Origin: Spirosoma endophyticum
Lineage (GTDB): Bacteria > Bacteroidota > Bacteroidia > Cytophagales > Spirosomataceae
NCBI RefSeq assembly: GCF_900112365.1
Contig: NZ_FOLQ01000009.1
Span: forward strand, 124,001 to 188,000
Length of the DNA: 64,000 bases
Direction of reading: 5' to 3'
The notes under the pieces are model-generated. The model saw only the letters and a program-made list of their open reading frames with translations, ran no database searches and had not been told where the DNA came from. This document shows, piece after piece, positions 34,386 through 43,506 of this stretch. The translations under genes were made by a program, and so were the position numbers. Numbering within the stretch: position 1 is the stretch's first letter; the number at the start of each line of letters is the position of its first letter.

Positions 34386-34586
34386 GACAACCGGCACTCT
34401 GTCTCACCTTTGTTCCATCAAATTTCAGCCGGTGGTCAGGCTAGCTTGATCATTCGAAAAAGCACTTGATGGCACGTGTTATTAAACTAACGAATCAGAT
34501 TGCTTCCAGCTTGCTCCTGAGTTGGATCAGCAAAGTGGGTGCAACATTGATTGCCTTGTTGAGTACTCTTACAACAATTTAACACA

Positions 34587-35351
34587 ATGACAACCAACAG
34601 TAAAATCGCTCTGGTAACCGGTGGAAGCCGCGGACTGGGCAAGAACATGGCGCTGAGCCTGGCTAAAAAAGGCATCGACGTAGTGCTGACGTATAATAGT
34701 AAAAAAGAGGAAGCGGAAGCGGTAGTCGCCGAAATCGAACAGGCTGGACAGAAAGCCGTTGCGTTGCAACTTAGCGCTGGAGAGGTGAAACGTTTCGACG
34801 CTTTTCTTGACGAGTTGACTACGGTTTTAAAAGACACCTTCGTCACCGACCACTTCGATTTCCTGATCAATAACGCAGGCATTGGCCTTAATACGCCCAT
34901 TGGTAACACGCGGGAGGAAGACTTCGATCAGTTGATGAACATTCAATTCAAAGGCGTGTACTTTCTGACGCAGACATTGCTGCCAATTCTCAATGATGGC
35001 GGTTGCATCATTAATATTTCTACGGGTCTGACGCGCTTTACGAGTCCTGGACGTGCCGTTTATGCATCGATGAAAGGAGCCATTGAGACCTTAACGATGT
35101 ACATGGCTAAAGAACTTGGTTCGCGGGGCATTGCGGTGAACGTCGTCGCACCGGGCGCCATCGAAACCGACTTCGGTGGTGGCGTTGTCCGGGATAATGC
35201 GCAGGTCAACAAGCACATCGCTGAGATTACGGCCTTAGGGCGAACCGGTCAGGCTGATGATATTGGGGGTGTTGTGGCGTTTTTGTGTACTGATGACGCC
35301 CGATGGATCAACGCCCAACGTATTGAGGTTTCGGGCGGTATGAACCTATAA
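34587..35351 (+). CDS. Short-chain dehydrogenase/reductase
   Basis: 254-residue classical SDR: cofactor motif VTGGSRGLGKN (about 10-20), NNAGIG, catalytic Ser in NISTGLTRF, and the YASMK tyrosine/lysine pair, followed by NVVAPGAIETDF. A basic residue after the glycine motif (SR) suggests NADP(H). Probably controlled by the AraC regulator just upstream. Substrate unknown. A 12-base-stem hairpin follows the stop. Confidence 0.92.
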   Translation: MTTNSKIALVTGGSRGLGKNMALSLAKKGIDVVLTYNSKKEEAEAVVAEIEQAGQKAVALQLSAGEVKRFDAFLDELTTVLKDTFVTDHFDFLINNAGIGLNTPIGNTREEDFDQLMNIQFKGVYFLTQTLLPILNDGGCIINISTGLTRFTSPGRAVYASMKGAIETLTMYMAKELGSRGIAVNVVAPGAIETDFGGGVVRDNAQVNKHIAEITALGRTGQADDIGGVVAFLCTDDARWINAQRIEVSGGMNL

Positions 35352-35359
35352 TATCTACC

Positions 35360-35396
35360 AAACTTCCCCTCTCTTCATATGAGTGAGGGGAAGTTT
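35360..35396 (+). terminator. Terminator-like hairpin after the SDR gene
   Basis: AAACTTCCCCTC (35360-35371) and GAGGGGAAGTTT (35385-35396) are perfect arms around a 13-base loop, starting eight bases after the stop codon. The following T content is modest. Confidence 0.7.
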
Positions 35397-35461
35397 AGGT
35401 TTATTAAGAATTAACTTTTAGACTGCCTTCCATTAAACCCGTTCTCCACACATTGTCAATT

Positions 35462-35809
35462 ATGAAAATCATAAGCGGAATCCTGATCCTGATTACAGCC
35501 TTTTTGAGTTTTAAACACGGCTGGGAGGGATTGGTAATAGAGACTAATCCTGCTGAGCCAAACCTGTTTACGCAATTTGGCATCGGTAAAACAGGGATTT
35601 TACTCATAAGCCTACTATCTATTGCTGTCGGGCTGATGGTTTTATTTCCTCCGACATTTTTTGCCGGCAACCTGATCAACGCAGTCATGATTCTTTCGAT
35701 AATGGGGTTGTCCTTGAAAACCGGCAATTTGAAAATTGCGTTGATTGAAATCCCATTTCTGTTGATGCCACTAGTAATGATTTACCTGGGGCATCCTTTC
35801 AAAAAGTAA
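35462..35809 (+). CDS. Small hydrophobic membrane protein
   Basis: 115 residues with three to four hydrophobic segments: IISGILILITAFLSFKHGW, ILLISLLSIAVGLMVLFPP, LINAVMILSIMGLSL and IEIPFLLMPLVMIYLG. No family is recognised. The ATG at 35462 (MKIISGILI) is chosen over a TTG nine bases earlier. It follows the SDR terminator and precedes a convergent gene ending at 35831. Confidence 0.65.
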   Translation: MKIISGILILITAFLSFKHGWEGLVIETNPAEPNLFTQFGIGKTGILLISLLSIAVGLMVLFPPTFFAGNLINAVMILSIMGLSLKTGNLKIALIEIPFLLMPLVMIYLGHPFKK

Positions 35810-35830
35810 ATCCGGCTACGTCTAACCTTA

Positions 35831-36844
35831 TCAATCTTTACTCAATTTTGCCACATTCTCTGCGGATTTAGTGTTTCTGTTGGCAATGAGTATGGGTACG
35901 ATCAGAAAACTGATACTACTCAATACGAGAGTGAAGCCGAATCCAACGGCATGAAGAAAAGTCGCCACGACGGCGCCCTGAGTAGCCGTAAAGCCGTACA
36001 GAATCAAGGCTCGACTGACCAGGAAATGATATGTACCGATGCCGCCCTGGGTTGGAACAGCCAGCCCACCTAATGAGCTAACCGCCATAATGGTCAGCGC
36101 GGCCGTTGGGGGAAGGTTCTGCGTCGAATCGACAGCTAGTAAAAGTATATAGGTGCCAAGCCATGCCAGAAACTGATTTAGTAGTGTAAGTACGACGAAT
36201 AAACCAGGATTCGGTAGTTGCCGGATGGCCATAAACCCCCGACTGAACCCTTCAAATATATTGACCACTTTGCTTATCAGTGAGTGATTTCGCACGGCAT
36301 CACTACGTATTGCCCACCAGCCCACCAGTCCGGATACAATGACCAGGCCTATTACACCAAATACAGCATATGTATTTGGTATCGCTAGTGTCAAACCAAT
36401 AAGGTAGGTTTTCATCCGGGCAAATTCCAGAGAGACTGTCAGTAGCAGCACCAGCATCAGCATGAATAGGTCAATGATACGCTCTGCCACGACCGAGCCG
36501 ATGCCCTGTGAAATGGGGACGCCATCGGTACGTTGCAGGGTGCCACAACGGGTGAGTTCCCCCGCGCCCGGCACCAGCATACTGGCCATGGAGCCCGCCA
36601 GTAAGGCAACCGTTACCCGAAATAAAGTAGGTTGATAGCCAATGGCTTGCAGCGTTATTTTCCAGCGCGCTGCCCGCACGACATAAAATAAGCCAGTAAG
36701 AAGCCCAACCAGCGATAACCAGCCGTAATTAGCCCGGCAGAATTGACTGGCTATTTCGGGGAGTGGTACGTCTTTTAGAACATACCACAGCAGAATCGCA
36801 GCCAGCAGAAGAGGTATCATCCGCTGTAGAAAGGCTTTATTCAT
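35831..36844 (-). CDS. Flippase-like (LPG synthase transmembrane region) membrane protein
   Basis: 337 residues, about eight transmembrane helices, in the family related to the N-terminal part of lysylphosphatidylglycerol synthase (YbhN-like). Visible family features: GSMASMLVPGAGELTRCGTL, near the N-terminal third, and SSLGGLAVPTQGGIGTYHFLV near the C-terminus. The catalytic synthase domain is absent. Such genes often sit in polysaccharide or lipid loci; a transport role here is inferred from the glycosyltransferases on the other side of the divergent promoter region. Confidence 0.85.
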   Translation of the reverse strand: MNKAFLQRMIPLLLAAILLWYVLKDVPLPEIASQFCRANYGWLSLVGLLTGLFYVVRAARWKITLQAIGYQPTLFRVTVALLAGSMASMLVPGAGELTRCGTLQRTDGVPISQGIGSVVAERIIDLFMLMLVLLLTVSLEFARMKTYLIGLTLAIPNTYAVFGVIGLVIVSGLVGWWAIRSDAVRNHSLISKVVNIFEGFSRGFMAIRQLPNPGLFVVLTLLNQFLAWLGTYILLLAVDSTQNLPPTAALTIMAVSSLGGLAVPTQGGIGTYHFLVSRALILYGFTATQGAVVATFLHAVGFGFTLVLSSISFLIVPILIANRNTKSAENVAKLSKD

Positions 36845-36970
36845 GCGAGCAAATTACCGCATTTTCAGAAAGAAAACGTTGGATGTTGGCAAACTGGCAG
36901 GGGATGAGTAAGTTTGATAACGTATACCCAATTGCTAATCCAATCTGAGAATTCGTTCAGACGCTTATTC

Positions 36971-39067
36971 ATGTCTAAGAAACAAAAAGGACGGTCTACC
37001 CCAGCTGGGCTTGGCCCGGTCGTGAAGCCTGCGAGTGCACTACCTACGAAACCTCTACAGCCACTAGCCACGCCCTCTGAAAACGATGACTTGTCCGATC
37101 CTGAATGCCCTTTTGAACTGATCCGGTTTGATAAACGGGTGAAAATTACGCTCGGCGCATTTGTGGCCCTTTTTGTGCTATTTGTCCTGTTCAAGTGGCA
37201 CTACGTTTCGTTGCCCATGTGGAATACACTTCTGCCCGACGGTTCGCCCGCAACACGCGGGTTAGTAGCCGGAACGCCGAAACGAATCCGGATGGACGAT
37301 TATGCGGTGGGCGCTCCCTGGATTTTGTCGAATGCCCTGAATGGGTACCCGCTGGAAAATGAAGCGATTGGCGGTTTGAAGTCACCTATGCTCACCGTAC
37401 CGGTGAAGCATCCGGTTGCTTTTTTTAAGATTGGTAGCTGGGGTATGTTTTTGCCCGATTTGGACCGGGCTTACGCCTGGATGTACGACACGAGTCCATT
37501 TGTTCTACTGGTTGGTGCTTTTTTGTTTTTCTTACTGGTCACTCGTAATGACTATTGGTTGTCGCTAACAGGGACACTAACGCTACTTTTATCTTCAGGA
37601 ACAGTTCGGTGGTCATTTATTCCAGCGAATATGATTGGCTATAGCTGTGCTGCGTTTGTCGCAGCCGTTTACTTACTGTATGAACGAAAGCCGCTAAGAC
37701 TTGCCATCGCTGCCTTATTGTTAGTCTGGCTGGTTTGTGCGTATGCCCTTATTCTATATCCTCCCTATCAGCTACCGATGGCTTATTTATTCGGTTTAGC
37801 GTTGGTTGGCTATGTTATTAATAACCGACGTAATCTTTTTCCACTCAAGTCGGTATTACTGAAAATCGGCTTACTGGCAGGTGCTGCTGTACTGGCTGGA
37901 TTGATGCTGGCTCCATTTTTCTCCGACATACAGGAAACACTGAAAGCTGTCACGAGTACCGTCTATCCTGGGCAACGTAGCGAAACGGGCGGCACTGGTT
38001 TTATTGCAAACTGGTATTCAGAGTATTATAGTTGGTTTTTTTCTGATGAAGTGTTTCCAAAGAGCTGGTTGAATATCTGCGAGCTTTCGCATTACCTCAA
38101 CTTCGCGCCCGTTATCATTCCATTAACGGGGGTCCTGTTTGTTCTAAACAGAAAAGTGGACTGGATGCTGGTTGCGGTATCGGTATTTGTTTTGTTTATG
38201 TGGGTTTGGATTGAGGTTGGTTTTGGCCAGGGATTGGCTAAAGCAAGTTTGATGAGCATGGTGCCAACGCGTCGGGCACAGATTCCAATGGGGGTTGGCG
38301 GTATTGTTTTACTGATCTTATATCTAAATGCTATCAAAAACAGCACCATCCGGGATACATACAAACACGTACCTGTATGGGGAAATGTGCTGGCTATCGT
38401 GGGTGTTATTGGATTTGTTGTCTACACGGCTTATGTCAACGTAAATGACTCTGATGGGTTGATTAAACCCTATCAGACATTTGTGCCAGTCGTGTTTTTC
38501 TCGTTACTGAATATTCTGCTGATTTTCACGCTTCCAATACGTTACCGAGCCTCTATTTTCTGTGCGGGTCTGCTTATTTTTCTGTTGCCTAATTTAAAAG
38601 CCAATCCCCTCTCGAAGGGAGTGAGCCCGATTACAGAAAATGCCTTTTACAAAACAGTCCGGCAACTTGTTGAACAGGACCCACAGGCGCGTTGGCTGGT
38701 GAATGGGAATCAGTTTATAACTTATATGGTCACGGCAACTGGCGCCAAACAAATTACGGGCGTAAAATACTTGCCCGACCGCAAGCATATTTTCAGTGTA
38801 CTCGACCCGCAGATGAAGCGCGATTCAGCCTATAATCGCTACGCTCACGTTACCAATCAGAGTTATATTGACGGTAAAGATTCGGTGATTTTAGTCAATC
38901 AGTATGAGGATGGCTACGTTATTGCTATGGACCCTTGTTCACCCCGGATGAAGAAACTGAATGTAAAATACCAGGTTTTCGATCACCAGCCCCAGCCAGT
39001 TGAAGTACGCTGTATGAAGTCGATTGCAACACTTGGTTCGCTGACCATTTATCAGGTAAATCCATAA
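36971..39067 (+). CDS. Large polytopic membrane protein, possible GT-C-type glycosyltransferase
   Basis: 698 residues with a cytoplasmic basic/proline-rich N-terminus (about 1-57), one transmembrane helix at about 59-75, then an exposed loop with RIRMDDYAVGAPWILSNAL (DD at 109-110), followed by about ten further membrane helices and a soluble C-terminal tail. An acidic pair in the first outside loop is the mark of GT-C glycosyltransferases, and the operon contains a dolichol-phosphate-mannose-synthase-like enzyme that could supply a lipid-linked sugar donor. This is inference; no family was identified with certainty. The ATG at 36971 begins the basic tail. Confidence 0.6.
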   Translation: MSKKQKGRSTPAGLGPVVKPASALPTKPLQPLATPSENDDLSDPECPFELIRFDKRVKITLGAFVALFVLFVLFKWHYVSLPMWNTLLPDGSPATRGLVAGTPKRIRMDDYAVGAPWILSNALNGYPLENEAIGGLKSPMLTVPVKHPVAFFKIGSWGMFLPDLDRAYAWMYDTSPFVLLVGAFLFFLLVTRNDYWLSLTGTLTLLLSSGTVRWSFIPANMIGYSCAAFVAAVYLLYERKPLRLAIAALLLVWLVCAYALILYPPYQLPMAYLFGLALVGYVINNRRNLFPLKSVLLKIGLLAGAAVLAGLMLAPFFSDIQETLKAVTSTVYPGQRSETGGTGFIANWYSEYYSWFFSDEVFPKSWLNICELSHYLNFAPVIIPLTGVLFVLNRKVDWMLVAVSVFVLFMWVWIEVGFGQGLAKASLMSMVPTRRAQIPMGVGGIVLLILYLNAIKNSTIRDTYKHVPVWGNVLAIVGVIGFVVYTAYVNVNDSDGLIKPYQTFVPVVFFSLLNILLIFTLPIRYRASIFCAGLLIFLLPNLKANPLSKGVSPITENAFYKTVRQLVEQDPQARWLVNGNQFITYMVTATGAKQITGVKYLPDRKHIFSVLDPQMKRDSAYNRYAHVTNQSYIDGKDSVILVNQYEDGYVIAMDPCSPRMKKLNVKYQVFDHQPQPVEVRCMKSIATLGSLTIYQVNP

Positions 39068-39087
39068 AGACCAGAAGCCAACGGGCA

Positions 39088-39849
39088 ATGACTATCAATG
39101 AGAGTACAGACGTGAGCTTGCCGCCTAAACCGCATATCCTGGTCATTGTGCCTTGTTATAATGAACAGGGGTCCATTGCCAATGTGGTACGTGAACTCAG
39201 TACGTTACGCGATCGGGTTGGTTATGTGCTGGATGTACTGGTTGTAAATGATTGCTCCACCGATAATTCATTATCTATTGTACGTACGCTGCCCTGTCGG
39301 TATCTCAATTTGCCCGTTAATCTCGGCATTGGTGGGGCCATGCACACAGGCTATCGATACGCTTACCAGCATGGATACGATATTGCGGTGCAGGTAGATG
39401 GCGATGGGCAACATCCGGCTGACGAACTGCCTAAGGTTCTTGGACCAATTTTGCAACAGGAAGCTGACGTTTCGATTGGTTCACGATTTATCAATCGGGA
39501 AGGCTTTCAATCGTCGTTTCTTCGGCGGGTAGGCATCAGCTATTTTCGCTGGCTCAATCAATTACTGATCGGCAAAACGGTTCACGATAGCACGTCCGGT
39601 TTCCGGGCTTTTAACCGGCGTACGATCGAAATTGTGAATAAATATTACCCGGACGAGTATCCCGAACCTGAGTCTATTGTTCAATTTGGCTTACACGGAC
39701 TATTAATTAAAGAAGTTCCGGTTCGGATGCGTCATCGGGAAGAAGGGGTCTCGTCTATTAATACCAGTCGTGCATTTTATTACATGCTAAAGGTATCGCT
39801 GGCAATCGTGTTTATGTATTTTCGTTTACTTAATAAACGCGCTCTTTAA
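39088..39849 (+). CDS. Family 2 glycosyltransferase, polyprenyl-phosphate sugar synthase-like
   Basis: 253 residues, GT-A fold. Starts ILVIVPCYNEQGSIANVVREL, with VVNDCSTDNS and QVDGDGQHPADELP (the metal-binding DxD-type segment) and GSRFINREG; it resembles DPM1/polyprenyl-phosphate mannosyl- or glucosyltransferases that load a sugar on a lipid carrier. The stop overlaps the start of the DUF2304 gene (TAATG), a pairing seen repeatedly for this type of enzyme. Confidence 0.88.
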   Translation: MTINESTDVSLPPKPHILVIVPCYNEQGSIANVVRELSTLRDRVGYVLDVLVVNDCSTDNSLSIVRTLPCRYLNLPVNLGIGGAMHTGYRYAYQHGYDIAVQVDGDGQHPADELPKVLGPILQQEADVSIGSRFINREGFQSSFLRRVGISYFRWLNQLLIGKTVHDSTSGFRAFNRRTIEIVNKYYPDEYPEPESIVQFGLHGLLIKEVPVRMRHREEGVSSINTSRAFYYMLKVSLAIVFMYFRLLNKRAL

Positions 39850-40256
39850 TGGCAACTGTACCTGTAACTATCCAGATTATCAGTTTATTAGGTGCTTCCT
39901 TATTTCTGATATTCATCTTCCGGCTGATCGTGAAAGGGCAGCTTCGGGAAGAGTATTCGATTCTGTGGATTGCCTGTACTCTTATACTGATCATCTTCTC
40001 GATATGGCGTAGAGGACTGGAGCAGATTTCGCTTGCACTAGGTGTCTTTTACCCACCCTCCTTGGTCTTTCTAGCTGCCATTTTCGCCATTTTAGTGTTT
40101 TTAGTCCATTTATCAGTCGTTGTTTCCCGGCTTCAGAACCAGATTAAAGTACTTACCCAGGAAGTTGCTTTATTGAAGAATGAGCTTAATAGTCGCCACT
40201 TACTTACTGAGTCGGTTGCCGGTGAGGTCAGTAAATCCACTACGTTTACTGATTGA
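39849..40256 (+). CDS. DUF2304 membrane protein
   Basis: 135 residues: two or three hydrophobic helices (ISLLGASLFLIFIFRLIV, YSILWIACTLILIIFSI, PPSLVFLAAIFAILVFLVH), then a coiled-coil tail (QNQIKVLTQEVALLKNEL). DUF2304 proteins accompany polyprenyl-phosphate sugar synthases and may help move the lipid-linked sugar; this role is not proven. Translationally coupled to the gene before it by a one-base overlap. Confidence 0.85.
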   Translation: MATVPVTIQIISLLGASLFLIFIFRLIVKGQLREEYSILWIACTLILIIFSIWRRGLEQISLALGVFYPPSLVFLAAIFAILVFLVHLSVVVSRLQNQIKVLTQEVALLKNELNSRHLLTESVAGEVSKSTTFTD

Positions 40257-40258
40257 CC

Positions 40259-41023
40259 ATGTTGCCATCCATCAGCGTCATTACGCCATCTTATAATCAG
40301 GGAGCTTTTATCCGGCAAACGGTAGATTCAGTCTTGTCGCAGAACTATCCACGGTTGGAATACATTGTGGTCGATGGTCTTTCAACCGATAATTCATTAG
40401 CCATTCTAGCTACATATCAAAGCCAGTTAACGCTCATTGCTGAGCGGGACACGGGCCAGACAAATGCTATCAACAAAGGGTTACGTTTGGCCACTGGCGA
40501 TATTGTCTGCTGGCTAAATTCCGACGATTATTTTCTCCCCGGAGCACTACGTAAAGTTGGAGAACATTTTGCTCATCATCCAAATAGCCTTTGGCTCACA
40601 GGTGATTGTCAGATCGTTGATGAAGCCGGAGTCCATATTCAGGAACCTGTTCGGCAGTATAAACGCCTGCTTCGCACGTTGACTCCAGCTTTATACGCGG
40701 GCCTTACAAACGCGATCTGTCAGCCTTCTACGTTCTGGAAACGGTCGGCCCATGAGCAACTTGGCTACTTGAACGAGTCGCTGCGGTATACGATGGATTA
40801 TGATTGGTGGCTTCGGCTGCTGGCACTCCAGCCACCGGCCGTTAGCCGGGAGCTATTGACGGCCTTTCGGATTCATGAAACATCAAAAGGTGGCAGCGAG
40901 TTTGGGAAACAATTTGAGGAAGATTTTGAAACGGTAAGCCGTCACTACCCGTCTTATTTTGTTCAGACTCTGCATCGTTGGCACAATCAGGCCATTGTTC
41001 AAGTCTATAAGCGAATTAAATAG
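40259..41023 (+). CDS. Family 2 glycosyltransferase
   Basis: 254 residues, GT-A fold: ISVITPSYNQGAFIRQTVDSVL at the N-terminus, YIVVDGLSTDNS, then WLNSDDYFLPGAL (DxD-type metal site), and TMDYDWWLRL near the acceptor side. No membrane segments. The ATG at 40259 is preferred to a TTG at 40253. The gene ends eight bases inside the convergent glycosyltransferase gene. Acceptor and donor unknown. Confidence 0.88.
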   Translation: MLPSISVITPSYNQGAFIRQTVDSVLSQNYPRLEYIVVDGLSTDNSLAILATYQSQLTLIAERDTGQTNAINKGLRLATGDIVCWLNSDDYFLPGALRKVGEHFAHHPNSLWLTGDCQIVDEAGVHIQEPVRQYKRLLRTLTPALYAGLTNAICQPSTFWKRSAHEQLGYLNESLRYTMDYDWWLRLLALQPPAVSRELLTAFRIHETSKGGSEFGKQFEEDFETVSRHYPSYFVQTLHRWHNQAIVQVYKRIK

Positions 41024-42212
41024 CTCTTTGGGGCTTTCCGATGGCTTCCTCCAGCAACTGTCGAAAATCAACGTCTGTTTGTTCCCACCTAAAGTGACTG
41101 GCTTGCTCTACAGCTCCCGCTGAGAGTTGTTGCCAATAAGGCTCATCATCAAACAACCTTGCCAATTTCTGCGCTAAATTCGCTACGTTACCGGTCTGAA
41201 AATAGAGACCGGATTTGCCATCAATCACCGTTTCGCCTGTGCCGCCCGTACCCGTTACTACCGCGGGTGTGCCGCAGGCAAGGGCTTCGATAACCGACAG
41301 GCCAAAGGGCTCATTATGGGCCGCATGAACCAGAACGCGGCTATGCTGAAGAAGGTCAGCTAGTTGATCATTTGTATAAAACTCATCGATAATCTGAACC
41401 GAGTCTGTAAGGGCGAGGCTATTAGCCAGCTGACGCAGGCTTTCTTTCTCAAAGCCTTTTCCTTTAATTATCAGGTTGATGTGCTGGTATTTGGGTTGTT
41501 GATGCAGCAGGTGAAGAGCCCGAATAACTAAATCTGTATTCTTGAATTTTGACAATACACCAACCATAACAACTTGAGGCAATCGTTTTGTATCAGGTTG
41601 CACGTAGAAAGCGGTATTATCAATGCCCCCGTAGATCAATCGAATTTTCTCGGGAGCCAGACCTGGAAAGGTAGCCTTTACTTCCTGGGCTGAGTAGTGT
41701 GAATTCACTTCAACCAGGTCAGTAATGGGCATTAACGTTTGTTCGACCCACCGAAATAATGGGTTAGCCAGTTTCAGGCCCCAGCGCATGTAATTGGGTT
41801 TGATGGAGTTAATCCACGCCGTTGAGAAAATAAAGGCCGTTGGTTCGTGGCACACGTAAATCAAGTTGACTTCCGGACGTAGTAGTTTATAGAACCAGCC
41901 CCACCAGTTAGCCGGAAATGGTTCGGACACAATAACAGGGGTATTCAGTTGCCGGGTAGCCCGGTAAATGCGCCAGAACATAAATGGATATAATATCCAG
42001 AACCAGATCGATGATGATAGCGGACCACCTACATCCACAAACCGCACCCCGGCTTGTCGGGCCTCAGCCACAATAGTCGGATCGGAGCGTATTGACACTA
42101 CGTTGATTTTCCAATCGTGACGTACTAATTGCAGACATACCTGTAGCATAAAGGTCGTTGAACCCCCGGCCAACATGCAATGGGGGTGAAGGAACGTGAC
42201 GGTGCGGTTCAC
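41016..42212 (-). CDS. Family 4 glycosyltransferase
   Basis: 398 residues with two Rossmann-like domains of the GT-B fold. N-terminal domain HPHCMLAGGSTTFMLQVCLQL; C-terminal domain with VVMVGVLSKFKNTDLVIRAL and the conserved acidic motif HNEPFGLSVIEALACGTPAVV (E-x7-E type), then TGGTGETV. It is the last gene of a seven-gene minus-strand block and overlaps the preceding gene by four bases (ATGA). Confidence 0.9.
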   Translation of the reverse strand: MNRTVTFLHPHCMLAGGSTTFMLQVCLQLVRHDWKINVVSIRSDPTIVAEARQAGVRFVDVGGPLSSSIWFWILYPFMFWRIYRATRQLNTPVIVSEPFPANWWGWFYKLLRPEVNLIYVCHEPTAFIFSTAWINSIKPNYMRWGLKLANPLFRWVEQTLMPITDLVEVNSHYSAQEVKATFPGLAPEKIRLIYGGIDNTAFYVQPDTKRLPQVVMVGVLSKFKNTDLVIRALHLLHQQPKYQHINLIIKGKGFEKESLRQLANSLALTDSVQIIDEFYTNDQLADLLQHSRVLVHAAHNEPFGLSVIEALACGTPAVVTGTGGTGETVIDGKSGLYFQTGNVANLAQKLARLFDDEPYWQQLSAGAVEQASHFRWEQTDVDFRQLLEEAIGKPQRAI

Positions 42213-43483
42213 GAGATAGCCTGTTGTGAATCAGGTGATTTTTTTGTCTTACGGAATCGCTCCAAAAGCAAGTCCAGCGTTGCTGACTTAAGCGTTTTCT
42301 TAATAGTTGATGGAATAATACCAGGATAGCGAAATGGATGCCGGTATATTTTATCATACAGCTTGGCCGCACCGGCAATATCCGTTACGCCATATGCCAA
42401 CGCATCTACTAAAGCGAATGGCTGAAAATACCGGCTGACGTCGTAACGAACGGGTCCGGGCGGGCTTTGCTCATATTGGCTGATCAACGCATCGAATTCA
42501 GTCATCGGGAGCTTATTTTTCACAAGGATTTCCCGTACGTTGGTCAGGATTTCAGCCCGATGACCTTTAGCAGATGAATAGGCTTCCTGAAGGGCTTGCC
42601 TAATAAAAATGGTTAAATCGAAGTCTTTCAAAATTTCCTGATTCAATCCCTGGTCAAATGATTGAAGAAATGATTCGGCGATAACAATACTCACCGATCG
42701 ACCTAAAGTGGATGATAAACGGGGATGTATGGGTAGGTTATCCTCGTTCAAAAATGTTTGCGCAGCTTCCTGGTTAGCGGCATCATAGACCAGTGATGCG
42801 CCAATACTTTTTTTCGATGTGCCAAACAGTTTCAGACTCTGGTCTGCATAAATGTAGTTTCCGGCAAACGGCGCCAGTGAAATAGCAGAGTACACATCCG
42901 GAATACGGGAGTGGAAAAAAGCACCACTGATTGTCTGGACTTTATCAATTACACTGCGGTCAATAAACGATGTATAGAGGCAGGGGAGATCAGCGTAACT
43001 CTTAGTGCCAGTTAGCGTTTTTTGCAATTCCTCCTTTCCATTGAGCAAGTGATAGCCTGATCTGAATTTGATATATAACGTATTGGCTCTATCAGCATTA
43101 AAAAACGAAGGCCAAAGATAATCTGCTGGATTAAGGTTGATCGCTTTACTCCCCGTTTCACTCAGCCAGTCGGCAGCTGTTTTTACGCTATTGGGCAAAA
43201 AGCCATCATCATCGCCCAGAAGTGTGACAAAGCCGTCCTTAACCTGGCTCAGACCAAATTCATAATTGCCTGACATGCTTAAGCGCCGTCCCGTATTTAC
43301 GTAGCGGATGCGAGGATCGTTTATCGAATGAACGACATCTTTCGTTTCGTCCTGACTGAAATTATCGGAAACCACTATGCTTAGCTGATCATAGTCCTGC
43401 ATGACACATGTCTGCAAACTATATAAAAGGGTATCCGCTCGCTCACGGGTGGGAATTACAATCGTGAATTTAGGACGTTGCAT
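42209..43483 (-). CDS. Family 2 glycosyltransferase with long C-terminal extension
   Basis: 424 residues. N-terminal GT-A domain: FTIVIPTRERADTLLYSLQT, SIVVSDNFSQDET, LLGDDDGFLPNS (DxD-like triple). The C-terminal 200 residues are not recognised and may bind the acceptor or partner proteins. Overlaps the following family 4 glycosyltransferase by four bases and follows the sugar-nucleotide genes in the same block. Confidence 0.86.
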   Translation of the reverse strand: MQRPKFTIVIPTRERADTLLYSLQTCVMQDYDQLSIVVSDNFSQDETKDVVHSINDPRIRYVNTGRRLSMSGNYEFGLSQVKDGFVTLLGDDDGFLPNSVKTAADWLSETGSKAINLNPADYLWPSFFNADRANTLYIKFRSGYHLLNGKEELQKTLTGTKSYADLPCLYTSFIDRSVIDKVQTISGAFFHSRIPDVYSAISLAPFAGNYIYADQSLKLFGTSKKSIGASLVYDAANQEAAQTFLNEDNLPIHPRLSSTLGRSVSIVIAESFLQSFDQGLNQEILKDFDLTIFIRQALQEAYSSAKGHRAEILTNVREILVKNKLPMTEFDALISQYEQSPPGPVRYDVSRYFQPFALVDALAYGVTDIAGAAKLYDKIYRHPFRYPGIIPSTIKKTLKSATLDLLLERFRKTKKSPDSQQAIS

Positions 43484-43506
43484 GAATTGACGGGTTTGAA
43501 TAACTA

